A stretch of 64,000 bases of DNA from Erythrobacter sp. Its GTDB lineage: Bacteria; Pseudomonadota; Alphaproteobacteria; Sphingomonadales; Sphingomonadaceae. Position 1 is the stretch's first letter. Every line of letters begins with the position of its first letter. Below, piece by piece: positions 16,937-26,548 of this stretch. The stretch spans positions 42,134 through 106,133 of the forward strand of contig DAICXZ010000029.1 in the NCBI GenBank assembly GCA_027311945.1, written 5' to 3'. The notes beneath the pieces are model-generated. The model worked only from the letters and a program-made list of their open reading frames with translations, ran no database searches and had not been told where the DNA came from. A program made the position numbers and the translations under genes.

Positions 16937-18757
16937 TCAGTCTTCGTTCTTGCGCGCGTGACGCTTGCGCTCGTGCGGATCGAGGTAGCGCTTGCGCAGG
17001 CGGATCGACTGCGGGGTGACTTCGACTAGCTCGTCGTTCTGGATGTAGGCGATGGCCTGCTCCAGCGTCATGCGGCGGGGCGGGGTCAGGCGGATGCCTT
17101 CATCCTTGCCGCTGGCGCGGAAGTTGGTCAGCTGCTTGGACTTGAGCGGGTTGACCTCCATGTCCTGCGGCTTGGCGTTTTCGCCGATGATCATGCCCTC
17201 GTAGAGCTTCTCGCCGGGCTTCACGAACAGCACGCCGCGCTCTTCGATCATGTTGAGTGCGTAGGCCTGCGCCTCGCCCTGCTCCATCGAGATCAGCACG
17301 CCGTTCTGACGGCCTTCGATCTTGCCCTTGTGGGGGCCATACTTCTCGAACAGGCGGTTCATGATGCCGGTGCCGCGCGTATCGCTCAGGAACTCGCCGT
17401 GATAGCCGATCAGGCCGCGCGACGGGGCAGAGAAGATGATGCGGGTCTTGCCGCCGCCGCTCGGGCGCATGTCGGTCAGTTCGGCTTTACGCTGCGCCAT
17501 CTTGTCGACGACGGTGCCCGAGAATTCGTCGTCGACGTCGACCACGACCGTTTCATACGGCTCTTCGCGGCCATCGGGGCCATCGCGGAACAGCACGCGC
17601 GGGCGGCTGATCGACAGCTCGAAGCCCTCGCGGCGCATGTTCTCGATCAGCACGCCGAGCTGCAATTCGCCGCGGCCTGCCACTTCGAAAGCGTCGCGTT
17701 CGGCGCTTTCGGTGATGCGGATGGCGACGTTGGTTTCGGCTTCGCGTTCGAGCCGGTCGCGGATCACGCGGCTCTGCACCTTGTCGCCTTCGCGCCCGGC
17801 ATAGGGGCTGTCGTTGACCGAGAAGGTCATCGACAGGGTCGGCGGATCGATTTCGGAGGCGGCGATCGGTGTGCTCACTTCGGGCGAGCACAGCGTGTTC
17901 GACACGGTGGCGATAGTGAGGCCGGCGATGGCGACGATGTCACCCGCCTTGGCGCTGTCCACGGGCACGCGCTCGAGGCCGTCGTAGGCGAAGACCTTGG
18001 TGGCGCGGCCGGCTTCGATCTGGTTGCCGTTCACGTCGAGCGCCTTGATCGGCATGCCCACTTCGAGCTTGCCGCTCTCGATGCGCCCGGTGAGGATACG
18101 GCCGAGGAAGTTGTCGCGGTCGAGCAGGGTCGCCAGCATGGCGAAATCGGCTTCCTCGTCGAGGCCCGGAGCCGGAACGTGATCGCGAATCAGCTCGAAC
18201 AGCGGTTCGAGCGTGCCTTCGCGGGCATCGGGATCGGAACTGGCATAGCCGTTGCGGCCCGACGCATAGAGAACCGGGAATTCGAGCTGCTCGTCGTTGG
18301 CTTCCAGCGCAACGAACAGGTCGAACACCTCGTCGAGCACTTCGGAGTGGCGGCCATCGGGGCGGTCGATCTTGTTGACGACCACGATCGGCTTGAGGCC
18401 GAGGCCCAGCGCCTTGCCGGTGACGAACTTGGTCTGCGGCATTGCGCCTTCCGAGCTGTCGACCAGCAGGATCACGCCGTCGACCATGCTCAGGATGCGT
18501 TCCACCTCGGCGCCGAAGTCAGCGTGGCCGGGGGTATCGACGATGTTGATGCGCAGATCGTTCCACACCACCGAAGTCGGCTTGGCGAGAATGGTGATCC
18601 CGCGTTCCTTCTCGAGGTCGTTGCTGTCCATGGCGCGTTCTTCCACGCGCTGGTTGTCGCGGAAGGTGCCGGACTGGCGGAACAGCTGGTCGACGAGCGT
18701 GGTCTTGCCGTGATCGACGTGTGCGATGATCGCGATGTTGCGAAGCGCGGAGGACAT
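16937..18757 (-). CDS. typA: ribosome-associated GTPase TypA/BipA
   Basis: Translational GTPase of the EF-G/LepA class that binds ribosomes and helps assembly and stress or cold adaptation. The 606-residue protein has G1 [10 protein letters not shown]2 RGITI, G3 DTPGHADFG and G4 NKID, then the beta-barrel domain, an EF-G III-like domain, and the BipA C-terminal domain ([21 protein letters not shown]... [12 protein letters not shown]). Start chosen at the ATG of [18 protein letters not shown]; upstream in-frame codons cross the promoter region. Monocistronic, with its own terminator. Confidence 0.96.
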   Translation of the reverse strand: MSSALRNIAIIAHVDHGKTTLVDQLFRQSGTFRDNQRVEERAMDSNDLEKERGITILAKPTSVVWNDLRINIVDTPGHADFGAEVERILSMVDGVILLVDSSEGAMPQTKFVTGKALGLGLKPIVVVNKIDRPDGRHSEVLDEVFDLFVALEANDEQLEFPVLYASGRNGYASSDPDAREGTLEPLFELIRDHVPAPGLDEEADFAMLATLLDRDNFLGRILTGRIESGKLEVGMPIKALDVNGNQIEAGRATKVFAYDGLERVPVDSAKAGDIVAIAGLTIATVSNTLCSPEVSTPIAASEIDPPTLSMTFSVNDSPYAGREGDKVQSRVIRDRLEREAETNVAIRITESAERDAFEVAGRGELQLGVLIENMRREGFELSISRPRVLFRDGPDGREEPYETVVVDVDDEFSGTVVDKMAQRKAELTDMRPSGGGKTRIIFSAPSRGLIGYHGEFLSDTRGTGIMNRLFEKYGPHKGKIEGRQNGVLISMEQGEAQAYALNMIEERGVLFVKPGEKLYEGMIIGENAKPQDMEVNPLKSKQLTNFRASGKDEGIRLTPPRRMTLEQAIAYIQNDELVEVTPQSIRLRKRYLDPHERKRHARKNED

Positions 18758-18854
18758 TGACGATTTTTCCCGGGTTGGATGGGCACAGTCCGTGCTGCGC
18801 CTGCGAAGATTTCCGCGCCCGTAGACGATAGGGCCGCTCGCTGCAAGCTGCGCA

Positions 18855-18897
18855 TTGACGCTCGCTTGCCTTACGTATAGGTTAAGTCTATGACCTA
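18855..18897 (+). promoter_or_regulatory. candidate promoter with overlapping inverted repeat, upstream of the TonB receptor
   Basis: TTGACG (18855-18860) is followed after 15-17 bases by TATAGGTT, a plausible sigma-70 pair. The -10 overlaps an inverted repeat, TAGGT(N10)ACCTA (18878-18897), that could bind a repressor or activator. The 303-bp gap between typA and the receptor has no other recognisable feature. Promoter strand and use are inferred. Confidence 0.35.
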
Positions 18898-19060
18898 AAC
18901 TGTGGCGAGCGCGCAACAGGTGCTCAGTGAACCGCTTGGCATTGGGCACTAGGTCGATTGTGAAGGGTTTGTTTCAGAGGCAGTTTGGCCCGCAATATTA
19001 GGTCGCCGAATGATACGCGCAGCAACAGGCGCGGTCAGCGGCAGGAGAGGATAAAGATCG

Positions 19061-21739
19061 ATGATCACCAAGTTTGTTGGGCGTGTCGCCGTGTCGCGTC
19101 TGGTGTTGTGTGGGGCGTCGAGCCTTGCGCTGTGCGCTCCGGCACTTGCTCAGGCGCAAACCACCAGCACCGCCGATGATATTGCCGCGGGCAACGCCAT
19201 CGTCGTCACTGCCACCAAGCGCGAGCAGACCTTGCAGGAAGTGCCCGTGGCAGTCACGGTCACCACCGGCGAAGTGCTTGAGCGCGAGCAGATCCGCGAC
19301 CTCAAGGACCTGCAGACGATCGTCCCCTCGCTGCGCGTCAGCCAGCTGCAAAGCTCGGCCAACACCAATTTCATCATCCGCGGTTTCGGCAACGGCGCGA
19401 ACAATGCCGGGATCGAGCCTTCGGTCGGCGTCTTCGTCGATGGCGTCTATCGCAGCCGCTCGGCCTCGCAGATCAACGATCTGCCAAACGTCAGCCGCAT
19501 CGAAGTGCTGCGCGGCCCGCAGTCCACCCTGTTCGGCAAGAACGCCTCGGCCGGCATCATCTCCATCGTCACCGCCGAGCCGAGCTTTACGCCGACCGGC
19601 AGTGTCGAGTTTTCCTATGGCAACTATGATGCGGTGGTCGGCAAGGCCTATGTCAGCGGGCCGCTCACCGAAAATGTCGCGTTTTCGGTCGCCGCAGGCT
19701 TCAACCAGCGTGATGGCTATGTCGAGGATCTCGGCAGCAACACCACCACCAACGACCGCGATCGCGGGTTCGTGCGTGGGCAACTGCTCTACGACAACGG
19801 CGAGAACGCGAAGTTCCGCCTGATTGCCGACTATTCGAACATCGACGAGAACTGCTGTGCGGTCGTCAACGTGCAGCCTTCCAGCTTCACGCAGGCGATC
19901 CGGGCGATCGGCGGGCAGGTCAACACTCCGGCCGAGGCCTTCGACGACAAGGTCTACAACAACTTTCCCTCGTCGAACGATGTCACCAACCGCGGGATTT
20001 CGGGCCAGCTCGACTACGACCTGAACGACAACCTGCGCTTCACCTCGATCACCGCCTATCGCGAAACGCGCGGCAACTTCGCGCAGGACGTCGACTTTAC
20101 CTCGGGCGACCTCTTGCAGCGGTTCAACGATCAGCAGTTCGACACCTTCACGCAGGAAGTGCGCCTGACTGGCGATTGGGACCGGCTGTCGGGCCTCATC
20201 GGCATGTTCTACTTCGACGAATCGGTGAAGGAGAACCAGCGCGTCGCCTACGGGCAGGATTTCCGCCCCTTCGCCAACGTGCTGACGAATCAGCTGCTGG
20301 GCCAGTCGCTCACGCAGGCCGAAGGTTTGCTGGGCCAGCTCAACTCGGGCAATCCGGGTGAGTTCATCGGCACCTTCTTTGCTCCGGGCACGGTCGAATC
20401 CGGCACTTTCACGCTCGACAACCAGGCGCTGTCGATCTTCGCCCAGCTCGATTTCGAGGTGATCGATGGCCTGACGCTGACGCTCGGCGGCAACTACACT
20501 TCCGATGAGAAGACCGGCACCACCGACTATCAGTCGGTGGGCACCTTCTCGAATATCGATCTGGTGACGCTGGGCAACCGGGCCATCGTGGCGCAGGGCA
20601 TCGCCACGCAAGTGGGCACGGCGTTGTCGCTCGGCCGTCCGGCCACTCAGGCCGAAATCCAGGCCTTTGCCACCGGCGCGAGCCCGGCAGGCGCGGCTGG
20701 TGCCGCTGCCTTCCCGACCATTCAGGCGGGTGTGCAGGCCTATGCCGATGCCAACGAGACAAACCCGGCGGTCAACTCGCTGTTGCAGGCGCAGGCCTTG
20801 CAGAACTTCCCGCGCTTCGTGAACATTCCCAACAGCGTGGAAAGCGGCGAGACGAACGACGACAACTTCTCGTACACGGTGCGCCTCGCTTACGATATTT
20901 CGCCGGACCTCAACGTCTATGCGAGCTATGCCACCGGCTTCAAGGCCAGCTCCTTCGCCCTTTCACGCGACAGCCGCCCGGCACCGGGCGATGCTGCCGC
21001 GCTGGCGCAGGCGGGCTTGCTCTACAACAACCAGACCTTCGGCAGCCGTTTCGCTGGCCCCGAAAAAGCCAAGGTCATCGAGCTCGGCCTGAAGGGCAAC
21101 TGGGGCAAATATTCGGCGAACCTCACCGGCTTCAGGCAGGACATCGACGGCTTCCAGTCGAACGTGTTCACCGGCACGGGCTTCTTCCTCGCCAATGCGG
21201 GCAAGCAGCGCACCTACGGCATCGAGTTCGACAGCACGGCTAACCCGATCGAACCGCTGACGCTGAACTTCGCGGTGACATGGCTCGATCCGAGCTACGA
21301 GAGCTTCCCGCAATCGCCCTATGGCGACATCACCGGCACCACGCCGGCGGGTATCCCCGAATGGACCGTGGTGGTGGGCGGCCAGTGGGCACAGCCGATC
21401 GGCGACAACACGCTGATCCTGCGCGCCACCTATCACTACGAAAGCGAGGCGCAGATCATAGAGGGCCTGCCCGGCTTCCTCGATCCGACCTTGCCCGATG
21501 GCGGCACCGCACAGGCCCTGGCTGCGGCGGAACCGTTCCGCCGCGAGGTGAACGATCTCTCGGCATCGCTGACATTCGTGGTGGAAGATGCGGGGCTTGA
21601 GCTGTCAGTGTGGGGCCGCAACCTCACCGACGACCGCTATTTCCAGTCGATATTCGACAGCCCGGCGCAACCCGGCTCGATTTCGGCCTATCCGAACCAG
21701 CCGCGCACCTATGGCGGGACCGTGCGCTACAAGTTCTGA
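19061..21739 (+). CDS. TonB-dependent outer-membrane receptor
   Basis: 892 residues. A signal peptide ends at ALA-QAQ near residue 31. A TonB-box-like EIVVTATK-type segment (AIVVTATKREQTLQEVPVAVTV) and the plug domain follow, the latter with VRGFGN-like IIRGFGNGANNAGIEPSVGVFVDGVYRSR and IEVLRGPQSTLFGKNASAG. Then comes a 22-strand barrel ending in the aromatic YKF outer-membrane signal. It is of the large sphingomonad class that takes up diverse ligands rather than a siderophore-specific type. No transporter or regulator adjoins it, so the substrate is open. A strong terminator follows. Confidence 0.93.
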   Translation: MITKFVGRVAVSRLVLCGASSLALCAPALAQAQTTSTADDIAAGNAIVVTATKREQTLQEVPVAVTVTTGEVLEREQIRDLKDLQTIVPSLRVSQLQSSANTNFIIRGFGNGANNAGIEPSVGVFVDGVYRSRSASQINDLPNVSRIEVLRGPQSTLFGKNASAGIISIVTAEPSFTPTGSVEFSYGNYDAVVGKAYVSGPLTENVAFSVAAGFNQRDGYVEDLGSNTTTNDRDRGFVRGQLLYDNGENAKFRLIADYSNIDENCCAVVNVQPSSFTQAIRAIGGQVNTPAEAFDDKVYNNFPSSNDVTNRGISGQLDYDLNDNLRFTSITAYRETRGNFAQDVDFTSGDLLQRFNDQQFDTFTQEVRLTGDWDRLSGLIGMFYFDESVKENQRVAYGQDFRPFANVLTNQLLGQSLTQAEGLLGQLNSGNPGEFIGTFFAPGTVESGTFTLDNQALSIFAQLDFEVIDGLTLTLGGNYTSDEKTGTTDYQSVGTFSNIDLVTLGNRAIVAQGIATQVGTALSLGRPATQAEIQAFATGASPAGAAGAAAFPTIQAGVQAYADANETNPAVNSLLQAQALQNFPRFVNIPNSVESGETNDDNFSYTVRLAYDISPDLNVYASYATGFKASSFALSRDSRPAPGDAAALAQAGLLYNNQTFGSRFAGPEKAKVIELGLKGNWGKYSANLTGFRQDIDGFQSNVFTGTGFFLANAGKQRTYGIEFDSTANPIEPLTLNFAVTWLDPSYESFPQSPYGDITGTTPAGIPEWTVVVGGQWAQPIGDNTLILRATYHYESEAQIIEGLPGFLDPTLPDGGTAQALAAAEPFRREVNDLSASLTFVVEDAGLELSVWGRNLTDDRYFQSIFDSPAQPGSISAYPNQPRTYGGTVRYKF

Positions 21740-21765
21740 TCGCACCCATCATGCGGAAGAGGGAA

Positions 21766-21793
21766 GGGGCTGCCTGCGGGCGGCCCCTTTTTT
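21766..21793 (+). terminator. intrinsic terminator after the TonB receptor
   Basis: GGGGC ... GCCCC stem with internal CC/GG pairing, followed by six T on the plus strand, 27 bp after the receptor stop. Confidence 0.8.
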
Positions 21794-21855
21794 GTTGCCT
21801 GCCGATCGCCGATATGATTCCTGCAAGGAAGCAATGTAAAGCGAGGAGGTTGATA

Positions 21856-22311
21856 ATGGAATGGATGTTGATGCCGCTGCGAAAGTATGCCCAGTTTTCA
21901 GGGCGTTCGCGGCGGAAGGAATTCTGGATGTTCGCCCTCCTGAACATGATCGTTTACACGGTGGTCTTCGCCTTGATGTTCGCAACATCCGGAGCATCGA
22001 TGTTTGCAGCCGCTGATTCTACCAATCCGCTTGCGATTTACTCTGCGATGTTCTCCGGGGTGGGCATTCTTCTGGCTCTCTGGGGGCTGGCGGTGTTTAT
22101 TCCCAGCATCGCAGTGTCCGTTCGCCGTCTGCATGATCGCGACATGTCGGGCTGGTGGTATCTGGGCTTCATTGTCGCATCTATGATCCCGCTGATCGGT
22201 GTCATCGCTTCGATCGCCTTCATTGTGGTGATGGCACTGCCGGGAACGCCGGGCGCCAACCGCTTCGGCCCCGATCCGAAAGATCCGGGCAGCGCGGAAG
22301 TCTTCCGCTGA
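21856..22311 (+). CDS. DUF805 family inner-membrane protein
   Basis: A 151-residue protein with about four transmembrane helices. It opens with MLMPLRKYAQFSGRSRRKEFWMF, the classical DUF805 N-terminus, and contains SVRRLHDRDMSGWW, the conserved RRLHD motif between helices. The C-terminus NRFGPDPK is also typical. DUF805 proteins (YhaH type) have no established biochemical role. GGAGG lies eight bases before the ATG. It appears to have its own promoter, since a terminator separates it from the receptor gene. Confidence 0.9.
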   Translation: MEWMLMPLRKYAQFSGRSRRKEFWMFALLNMIVYTVVFALMFATSGASMFAAADSTNPLAIYSAMFSGVGILLALWGLAVFIPSIAVSVRRLHDRDMSGWWYLGFIVASMIPLIGVIASIAFIVVMALPGTPGANRFGPDPKDPGSAEVFR

Positions 22312-22352
22312 TCTGATTTCGTGGCGGCGGGGCGCTGGCTCCGCCGACCCTG

Positions 22353-24863
22353 CTATAGCGCGCGCAGGCTCTGTGCAGGCCGCGCGCGCAGCAGCGGCAG
22401 CGAAGCGCCAATGGCGAAGCCGAGCACCAGCACCAGCCCTGCGCCCAGCACCATCACAATGCGCGGCCAGTCGGGCAGCCAGTCGAAATCGAACATCTGG
22501 GTGATAACCAGCCAGGCCAGCCCCGTTCCGAGCGCAAGCGCAACCCCGGCAAGAACTGCCGCAAGCAGGCCGAACTCGGCCAGCAGCAGCCCCAGCAACT
22601 GGCGACGGCTCGCGCCGAGCACCCGCAGAACCACGGTGTCATAAGTCCGCGCGGCGCGGGCGGCGGCGATTGCGCCAAGCAACACGGCGAGGCCCGCCAG
22701 CACGGCTACGGCAGCCGCTGCGAGAATGGCCAGCGCGACCTGATCGAGAATGGCGCGCGCTTCGGTCAAAATCGGGCCGACCTCGATCACGCTCGCACTG
22801 GGGAACGCGCCGATCAGCAGGCGGAGCAGGCCGCTGCCGCGTTTGCCTTCGGGCAGGTCGATGGTGGCGGCGAAGTTGTGCGGGGCATCTTCGAGCGCAT
22901 TGGGCGAGAACACGAAGACGTTGTTGAAGCCGAGGCTTTCCCAGTCGATCCGCCGGAAGCTGGTGACGCGCGCGGTGCGTTCCACACCCAGCAGCGAGAC
23001 GGTGATGGTATCGCCGATCTGGAGGCCGATGGCCTGGGCCAGTTCCTCGTCGACCGACACCTCGGGCTCGCCCTTGTGGTCGGCGGGCCAGAACTTGCCG
23101 GCGGTGATCGCATTGCCCTCCGGCAGCTCGGCCGAATAGGTGAGGCCGCGCTCGCCGCGCAGCGCCCAGGCACCTTCGGGCAGCTCTTCCAGCTCTTCGA
23201 CGCGCGTCTGGTTATCTTCGGGGCCATAGGCGATCACTGCGCCGCGCAACGTGGGCACGGCGGTGATTTCGCTGCCGGGGGCGAATGTCTCGATGGTCTC
23301 GCGGAACTGGTCAAGGCCCGCCTTGGGCACATCGAGCACGAAATAGTCGGGCGCGCGTTCGGGCACAGAGCGGGCAATGTTCCCGGCAAGGCTGGTCTGC
23401 ACCGCGGCGAGCAGCACGAAGGCGGACAATCCGAAGCCGAGCGCCGTCACCAGCGAGCCGGTGGCGGCGCCGGGGCGGTGGAGGTTGGCAAGTCCCGAAC
23501 GCAGGATCGGGTCGGACGGTCGCGGGGCTTTGGCGGCAGCGCGGCGGATACCGAGGCCGAGCAGCCACAGCAGCGCCAGCAGCACGGCGGCCCCGGCAAG
23601 GAAGAGCGCCGATTGCAGCGGCGTGGGCGAGCCGATCAAGGTCAGCGCCACGATCCCCGCCAGCCCGAGCCCGACCGGCAAGGCATAGCTCTTCCACGCC
23701 CGCGCCAGCGGCGAAACCCGTGCGCGCATCAGTGCCATGGCTGGGAACTCGCGCGCGCGGAGCAGGGGCGGGGCGGCGAAAACCAGCGCCACCAGCAGCC
23801 CGAAGGCCAGCGCCCGTGCGAGGGCAAGCGGATCGAACACCAGCCCGGTATCCACCGGCAGCAGGTCGCCCAGCGCGCTTGCCAGCAGCGGCGTCACCGC
23901 GAAGCCCGCCAGCAGCCCGGCGCCCGATCCGACCAGCGCGGCTGCTCCGATCTGCAGGCCGTAGATTTTCACGATGTCGTTCGAGGTCGCGCCGAGGATT
24001 TTCAGCGTGGCAATCGCGCGGCGGCGGGCTTCGAGGTAGGAATTGACGCCCAGGCCGATGCCGATCCCGGCGATCACCAGTGCGGCCAGCCCCACCAGCG
24101 TGAGGAACTCGCCCAGCCGCGAGACGAACCGCTCGGCCCCCGGTGAGGCCCGGTCGGCAGTGCGGAAGTCATAGCCGCGGCCCGGAAACTCCTGTGCGAT
24201 CGCCGCTTCCACGCCTTCGCCGTCGTATGGCGAATTGAAGGCGACGCGGGTCTTGCTTTGATACATCGAGCCCGGTGCGACCAGTCCGGCGGCCTCGGGC
24301 AGATCGAGCGGGACGATCACCGTCTGGCCGAGCTGGAAGCCTTCGGAAAGCCGGTCGGGCTCTTCGGCGATAATCCCGCCTACGCGCACCGAGCGGGTGC
24401 CGAGCGTGAAGCTGTCGCCAGTCTTTACACCCAGCCGCTCGGCAGCGCCGGGGGCAAGCCAGGCGGTGCCGGGCGGCGGCGCGCCGACCTGCTCGCCGCT
24501 TGCCAGCACCAGCGAGCCGACCAGCGGCCACTTCACGTCGACCGCCTTCAGCTCGACCGGTGCGGCGGCCTCGGCGGTGCTGGCCATGCCTTGCAAGCGC
24601 AGGCCTTCGGACAGAGTGCCGTATTGGCCGATGAAAGCCTTCTCGTCGTCGGTAAGCAGGCGCTGCCAGACCTCCACTTCGAGATCGCCGCCGAGGATCG
24701 TGCGCCCCTCGGCCTGAAGCTGGCTGCGGATCGCGCCGGTCAGGCTGCCGATCGCGGCCAGCGCGCCGACGCCGAGGAAGAGGCAGACCAGCAGCAGGCG
24801 CAGCCCGGAAAAGCGCGCCGAAAGGTCACGCCGGGCGATGCCCCATGCCGCGCTGAGCCGCAT
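22353..24863 (-). CDS. ybbP: FtsX-like ABC transporter permease (YbbP type)
   Basis: 836 residues. An N-terminal transmembrane helix is followed by a large periplasmic domain, and two FtsX-type permease modules follow (LTLVGLAALVIAGIGIGLGVNSYLEARRRAIATLKILGAT and the equivalent near the C-terminus with TYDTVVLRVLGASRRQLL). This ten-helix MacB/LolCE-like architecture with two FtsX domains in one chain matches YbbP of the tesA-ybbA-ybbP group. It probably works with the overlapping ATPase gene as a mechanotransmission or lipid-extraction complex; the cargo is unknown. Confidence 0.9.
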   Translation of the reverse strand: MRLSAAWGIARRDLSARFSGLRLLLVCLFLGVGALAAIGSLTGAIRSQLQAEGRTILGGDLEVEVWQRLLTDDEKAFIGQYGTLSEGLRLQGMASTAEAAAPVELKAVDVKWPLVGSLVLASGEQVGAPPPGTAWLAPGAAERLGVKTGDSFTLGTRSVRVGGIIAEEPDRLSEGFQLGQTVIVPLDLPEAAGLVAPGSMYQSKTRVAFNSPYDGEGVEAAIAQEFPGRGYDFRTADRASPGAERFVSRLGEFLTLVGLAALVIAGIGIGLGVNSYLEARRRAIATLKILGATSNDIVKIYGLQIGAAALVGSGAGLLAGFAVTPLLASALGDLLPVDTGLVFDPLALARALAFGLLVALVFAAPPLLRAREFPAMALMRARVSPLARAWKSYALPVGLGLAGIVALTLIGSPTPLQSALFLAGAAVLLALLWLLGLGIRRAAAKAPRPSDPILRSGLANLHRPGAATGSLVTALGFGLSAFVLLAAVQTSLAGNIARSVPERAPDYFVLDVPKAGLDQFRETIETFAPGSEITAVPTLRGAVIAYGPEDNQTRVEELEELPEGAWALRGERGLTYSAELPEGNAITAGKFWPADHKGEPEVSVDEELAQAIGLQIGDTITVSLLGVERTARVTSFRRIDWESLGFNNVFVFSPNALEDAPHNFAATIDLPEGKRGSGLLRLLIGAFPSASVIEVGPILTEARAILDQVALAILAAAAVAVLAGLAVLLGAIAAARAARTYDTVVLRVLGASRRQLLGLLLAEFGLLAAVLAGVALALGTGLAWLVITQMFDFDWLPDWPRIVMVLGAGLVLVLGFAIGASLPLLRARPAQSLRAL

Positions 24864-25585
24864 CAGGCGGCACTCGCCCGTTCGTCGCTCACGATCAGCC
24901 CGTCGGCCAGCCGCACGATCCGGCCGCAGCGGTGGGCCAGCTCCTCGTCATGGGTGATCATGATCAGGGTGGCGCCGGTTTCCTCGCGGCGGGTGAACAG
25001 CAGGTCGATGATCGCCTCGCCGGTGGATTGGTCAAGGTTGCCGGTCGGCTCGTCGGCAAACAGCAACGGCGGGCGTGGGGCAAGGGCGCGGGCGATGGCG
25101 ACGCGCTGCTGCTCTCCGCCCGAAAGCTGGGTGGGATAGTGGGTGAGCCGGTGGGCAAGGCCGACCGCCTTGAGTTCCGCCCTGGCGCGCTCCCACGCGG
25201 TCTTTTCGCCGGAAAGCTCCATCGGGGTGGCAACGTTTTCCTGCGCGGTCATGGTCGGCAAGAGGTGGAAGGCCTGCAGCACGATCCCGATCCGCCCGCG
25301 CCTTGCAAGTGCCAGCGCATCTTCGTCGAGCCTGGAAAAATCGGCCCCCGCCACATCGAGCACCCCGGAAGAGGCGCGCTCCAGCCCGGTCAGCACCGCC
25401 ATCAGCGAGCTCTTGCCGCTACCGGAAGGGCCAAGCAGCGCGAGCGTCTCGCCAGGCATTACACGCAGGTCGATCCCGCGCAGGATTTCGGTGGCGGCCC
25501 CGCCGTCGCCGAGGGTCAGGCGCAGATCACGGGCATCAATGACGGGCGACGCGGTGGCCTCAGAAACCGGTGTGGGGCTTGTCAA
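24863..25585 (-). CDS. ybbA: ABC transporter ATP-binding protein (YbbA type)
   Basis: A 240-residue LolD/MacB-like ATPase: Walker A GPSGSGKSS at 52-60, Q-loop VLQAFHLLPTMTAQENV, signature LSGGEQQRVAIARAL, Walker B LLFADEPTGNLD, and the H-loop MITHDEEL. It overlaps the permease start by one base and is the cognate ATPase. It is divergent from tesA, the same arrangement as in many Proteobacteria, where the ybbA/tesA intergenic region holds both promoters. Confidence 0.94.
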   Translation of the reverse strand: MTSPTPVSEATASPVIDARDLRLTLGDGGAATEILRGIDLRVMPGETLALLGPSGSGKSSLMAVLTGLERASSGVLDVAGADFSRLDEDALALARRGRIGIVLQAFHLLPTMTAQENVATPMELSGEKTAWERARAELKAVGLAHRLTHYPTQLSGGEQQRVAIARALAPRPPLLFADEPTGNLDQSTGEAIIDLLFTRREETGATLIMITHDEELAHRCGRIVRLADGLIVSDERASAA

Positions 25586-25648
25586 AGGTGCTCCATGGCA
25601 TAGCTAGGACTCATGACTATCGCGGTGCCGGAGCGGCAAGGGAGCATC

Positions 25649-26353
25649 ATGCGTCTGATAAAGTTCGGGATGGGGGCGGCCTCATGTCTTGTATTGATGG
25701 CATGTGGGGAACAATCCACCGCGCCTCAAGGTGAGCAGGTGCAACAAATTGTCGCAGATGCTCCGGAAGACGTGGCGGTGGAGGGGCCGGAACGGGTGAT
25801 CCTCGCCTTCGGTGACAGCCTGTTCGCCGGTTACAATCTCGAAACCGACGAGGGTTACCCTGAAGAGCTGGAACGCGTGCTGCGCGCGCGCGGGATCAAC
25901 GCGAAGGTGATCGATGCGGGCGTTTCGGGCGATACCACGGCTGCGGGCCTGCAACGGCTGGACTTCGTGCTCGATAACTTGCCCGGCGAGGTGGACCTCG
26001 CGCTGGTGGAGCTGGGCGGCAATGACCTGCTGCGCGGCATTGCGCCTGAGCAGACGCAGGCGAACCTCGCGCAGATTCTGGAGAAGGTGCAGGCGCGCGG
26101 GCTGCCGGTGGTGCTGATGGGGATGCGCGCGCCGCCCAACGGCGGGCCACAGTTCCAGCAGCAGTTCGACGGCATCTATCCCGCGCTGGCCGAGGAATTT
26201 GGCGCGACGCTGGTGCCGTTTTTCATGCAGCCGTTGGCGGAGGACTCGTTGCTGTTGCTCGACGACCATATCCATCCGACCGCCGAAGGTGTGAAGGCGA
26301 TGGTGGCGGCGCAGGTGGACACGATTGTTAGGGCTTTGCCGGACGAGAAATAG
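25649..26353 (+). CDS. tesA: SGNH arylesterase/lysophospholipase, TesA-like lipoprotein
   Basis: Esterase of the TesA/GDSL family that hydrolyses short acyl esters, lysolipids or aryl esters. The 234-residue form starts at the ATG of MRLIKFG with GGGAG upstream. A lipoprotein signal peptide has Cys19 within LMAC. The mature part has block I FGDSLFAGY with the catalytic Ser, block III GGNDLLRG, and block V DDHIHPTAEG with the catalytic Asp/His. A longer start at 25613 is possible but would bury the signal peptide. Divergent from ybbA. E. coli TesA is periplasmic and cleaved, so the lipobox is a local difference. Confidence 0.9.
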   Translation: MRLIKFGMGAASCLVLMACGEQSTAPQGEQVQQIVADAPEDVAVEGPERVILAFGDSLFAGYNLETDEGYPEELERVLRARGINAKVIDAGVSGDTTAAGLQRLDFVLDNLPGEVDLALVELGGNDLLRGIAPEQTQANLAQILEKVQARGLPVVLMGMRAPPNGGPQFQQQFDGIYPALAEEFGATLVPFFMQPLAEDSLLLLDDHIHPTAEGVKAMVAAQVDTIVRALPDEK

Positions 26354-26360
26354 CGGAAAC

Positions 26361-26519
26361 ACCCGCTCATCCTGAATCAATCTCTAGCCCCGCTCATCCT
26401 GAGCTTGTCGAAGGATTGTCCTTCTCTTCAGGCCTTTCGCGCAACGGCAAGAAATGCAGTCCTTCGACAAGCTCAGGACGAGCGGGGTGGTACCGGGCTG
26501 GAGCTCAGGATGAGCGGGT
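26361..26519. repeat. nested palindromic repeat (sphingomonad REP-like) between tesA and recF
   Basis: An inner pair of 28-base arms (26388-26415 and 26460-26487) starting CCCCGCTCATCCTGAG and containing CTTGTCGAAGGA is inverted with one mismatch. An outer perfect pair, ACCCGCTCATCCTGA (26361-26375) and its complement (26505-26519), surrounds it. The same arms occur at 35098-35189 and inside truB. It lies where two genes converge and can fold on both strands, so it may serve as a bidirectional terminator. Confidence 0.85.
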
Positions 26520-26548
26520 GTTGGTATTAATGGATGAGCGGGGTGGGG

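Noticed and set aside
17330..18760. Open frame antisense to typA
   Set aside because: Composition-driven shadow of typA without any domain or start signal.
18998..20611. Open frame antisense to the TonB receptor
   Set aside because: Receptor reading frame, signal peptide and barrel are clear; the antisense frame has no motif.
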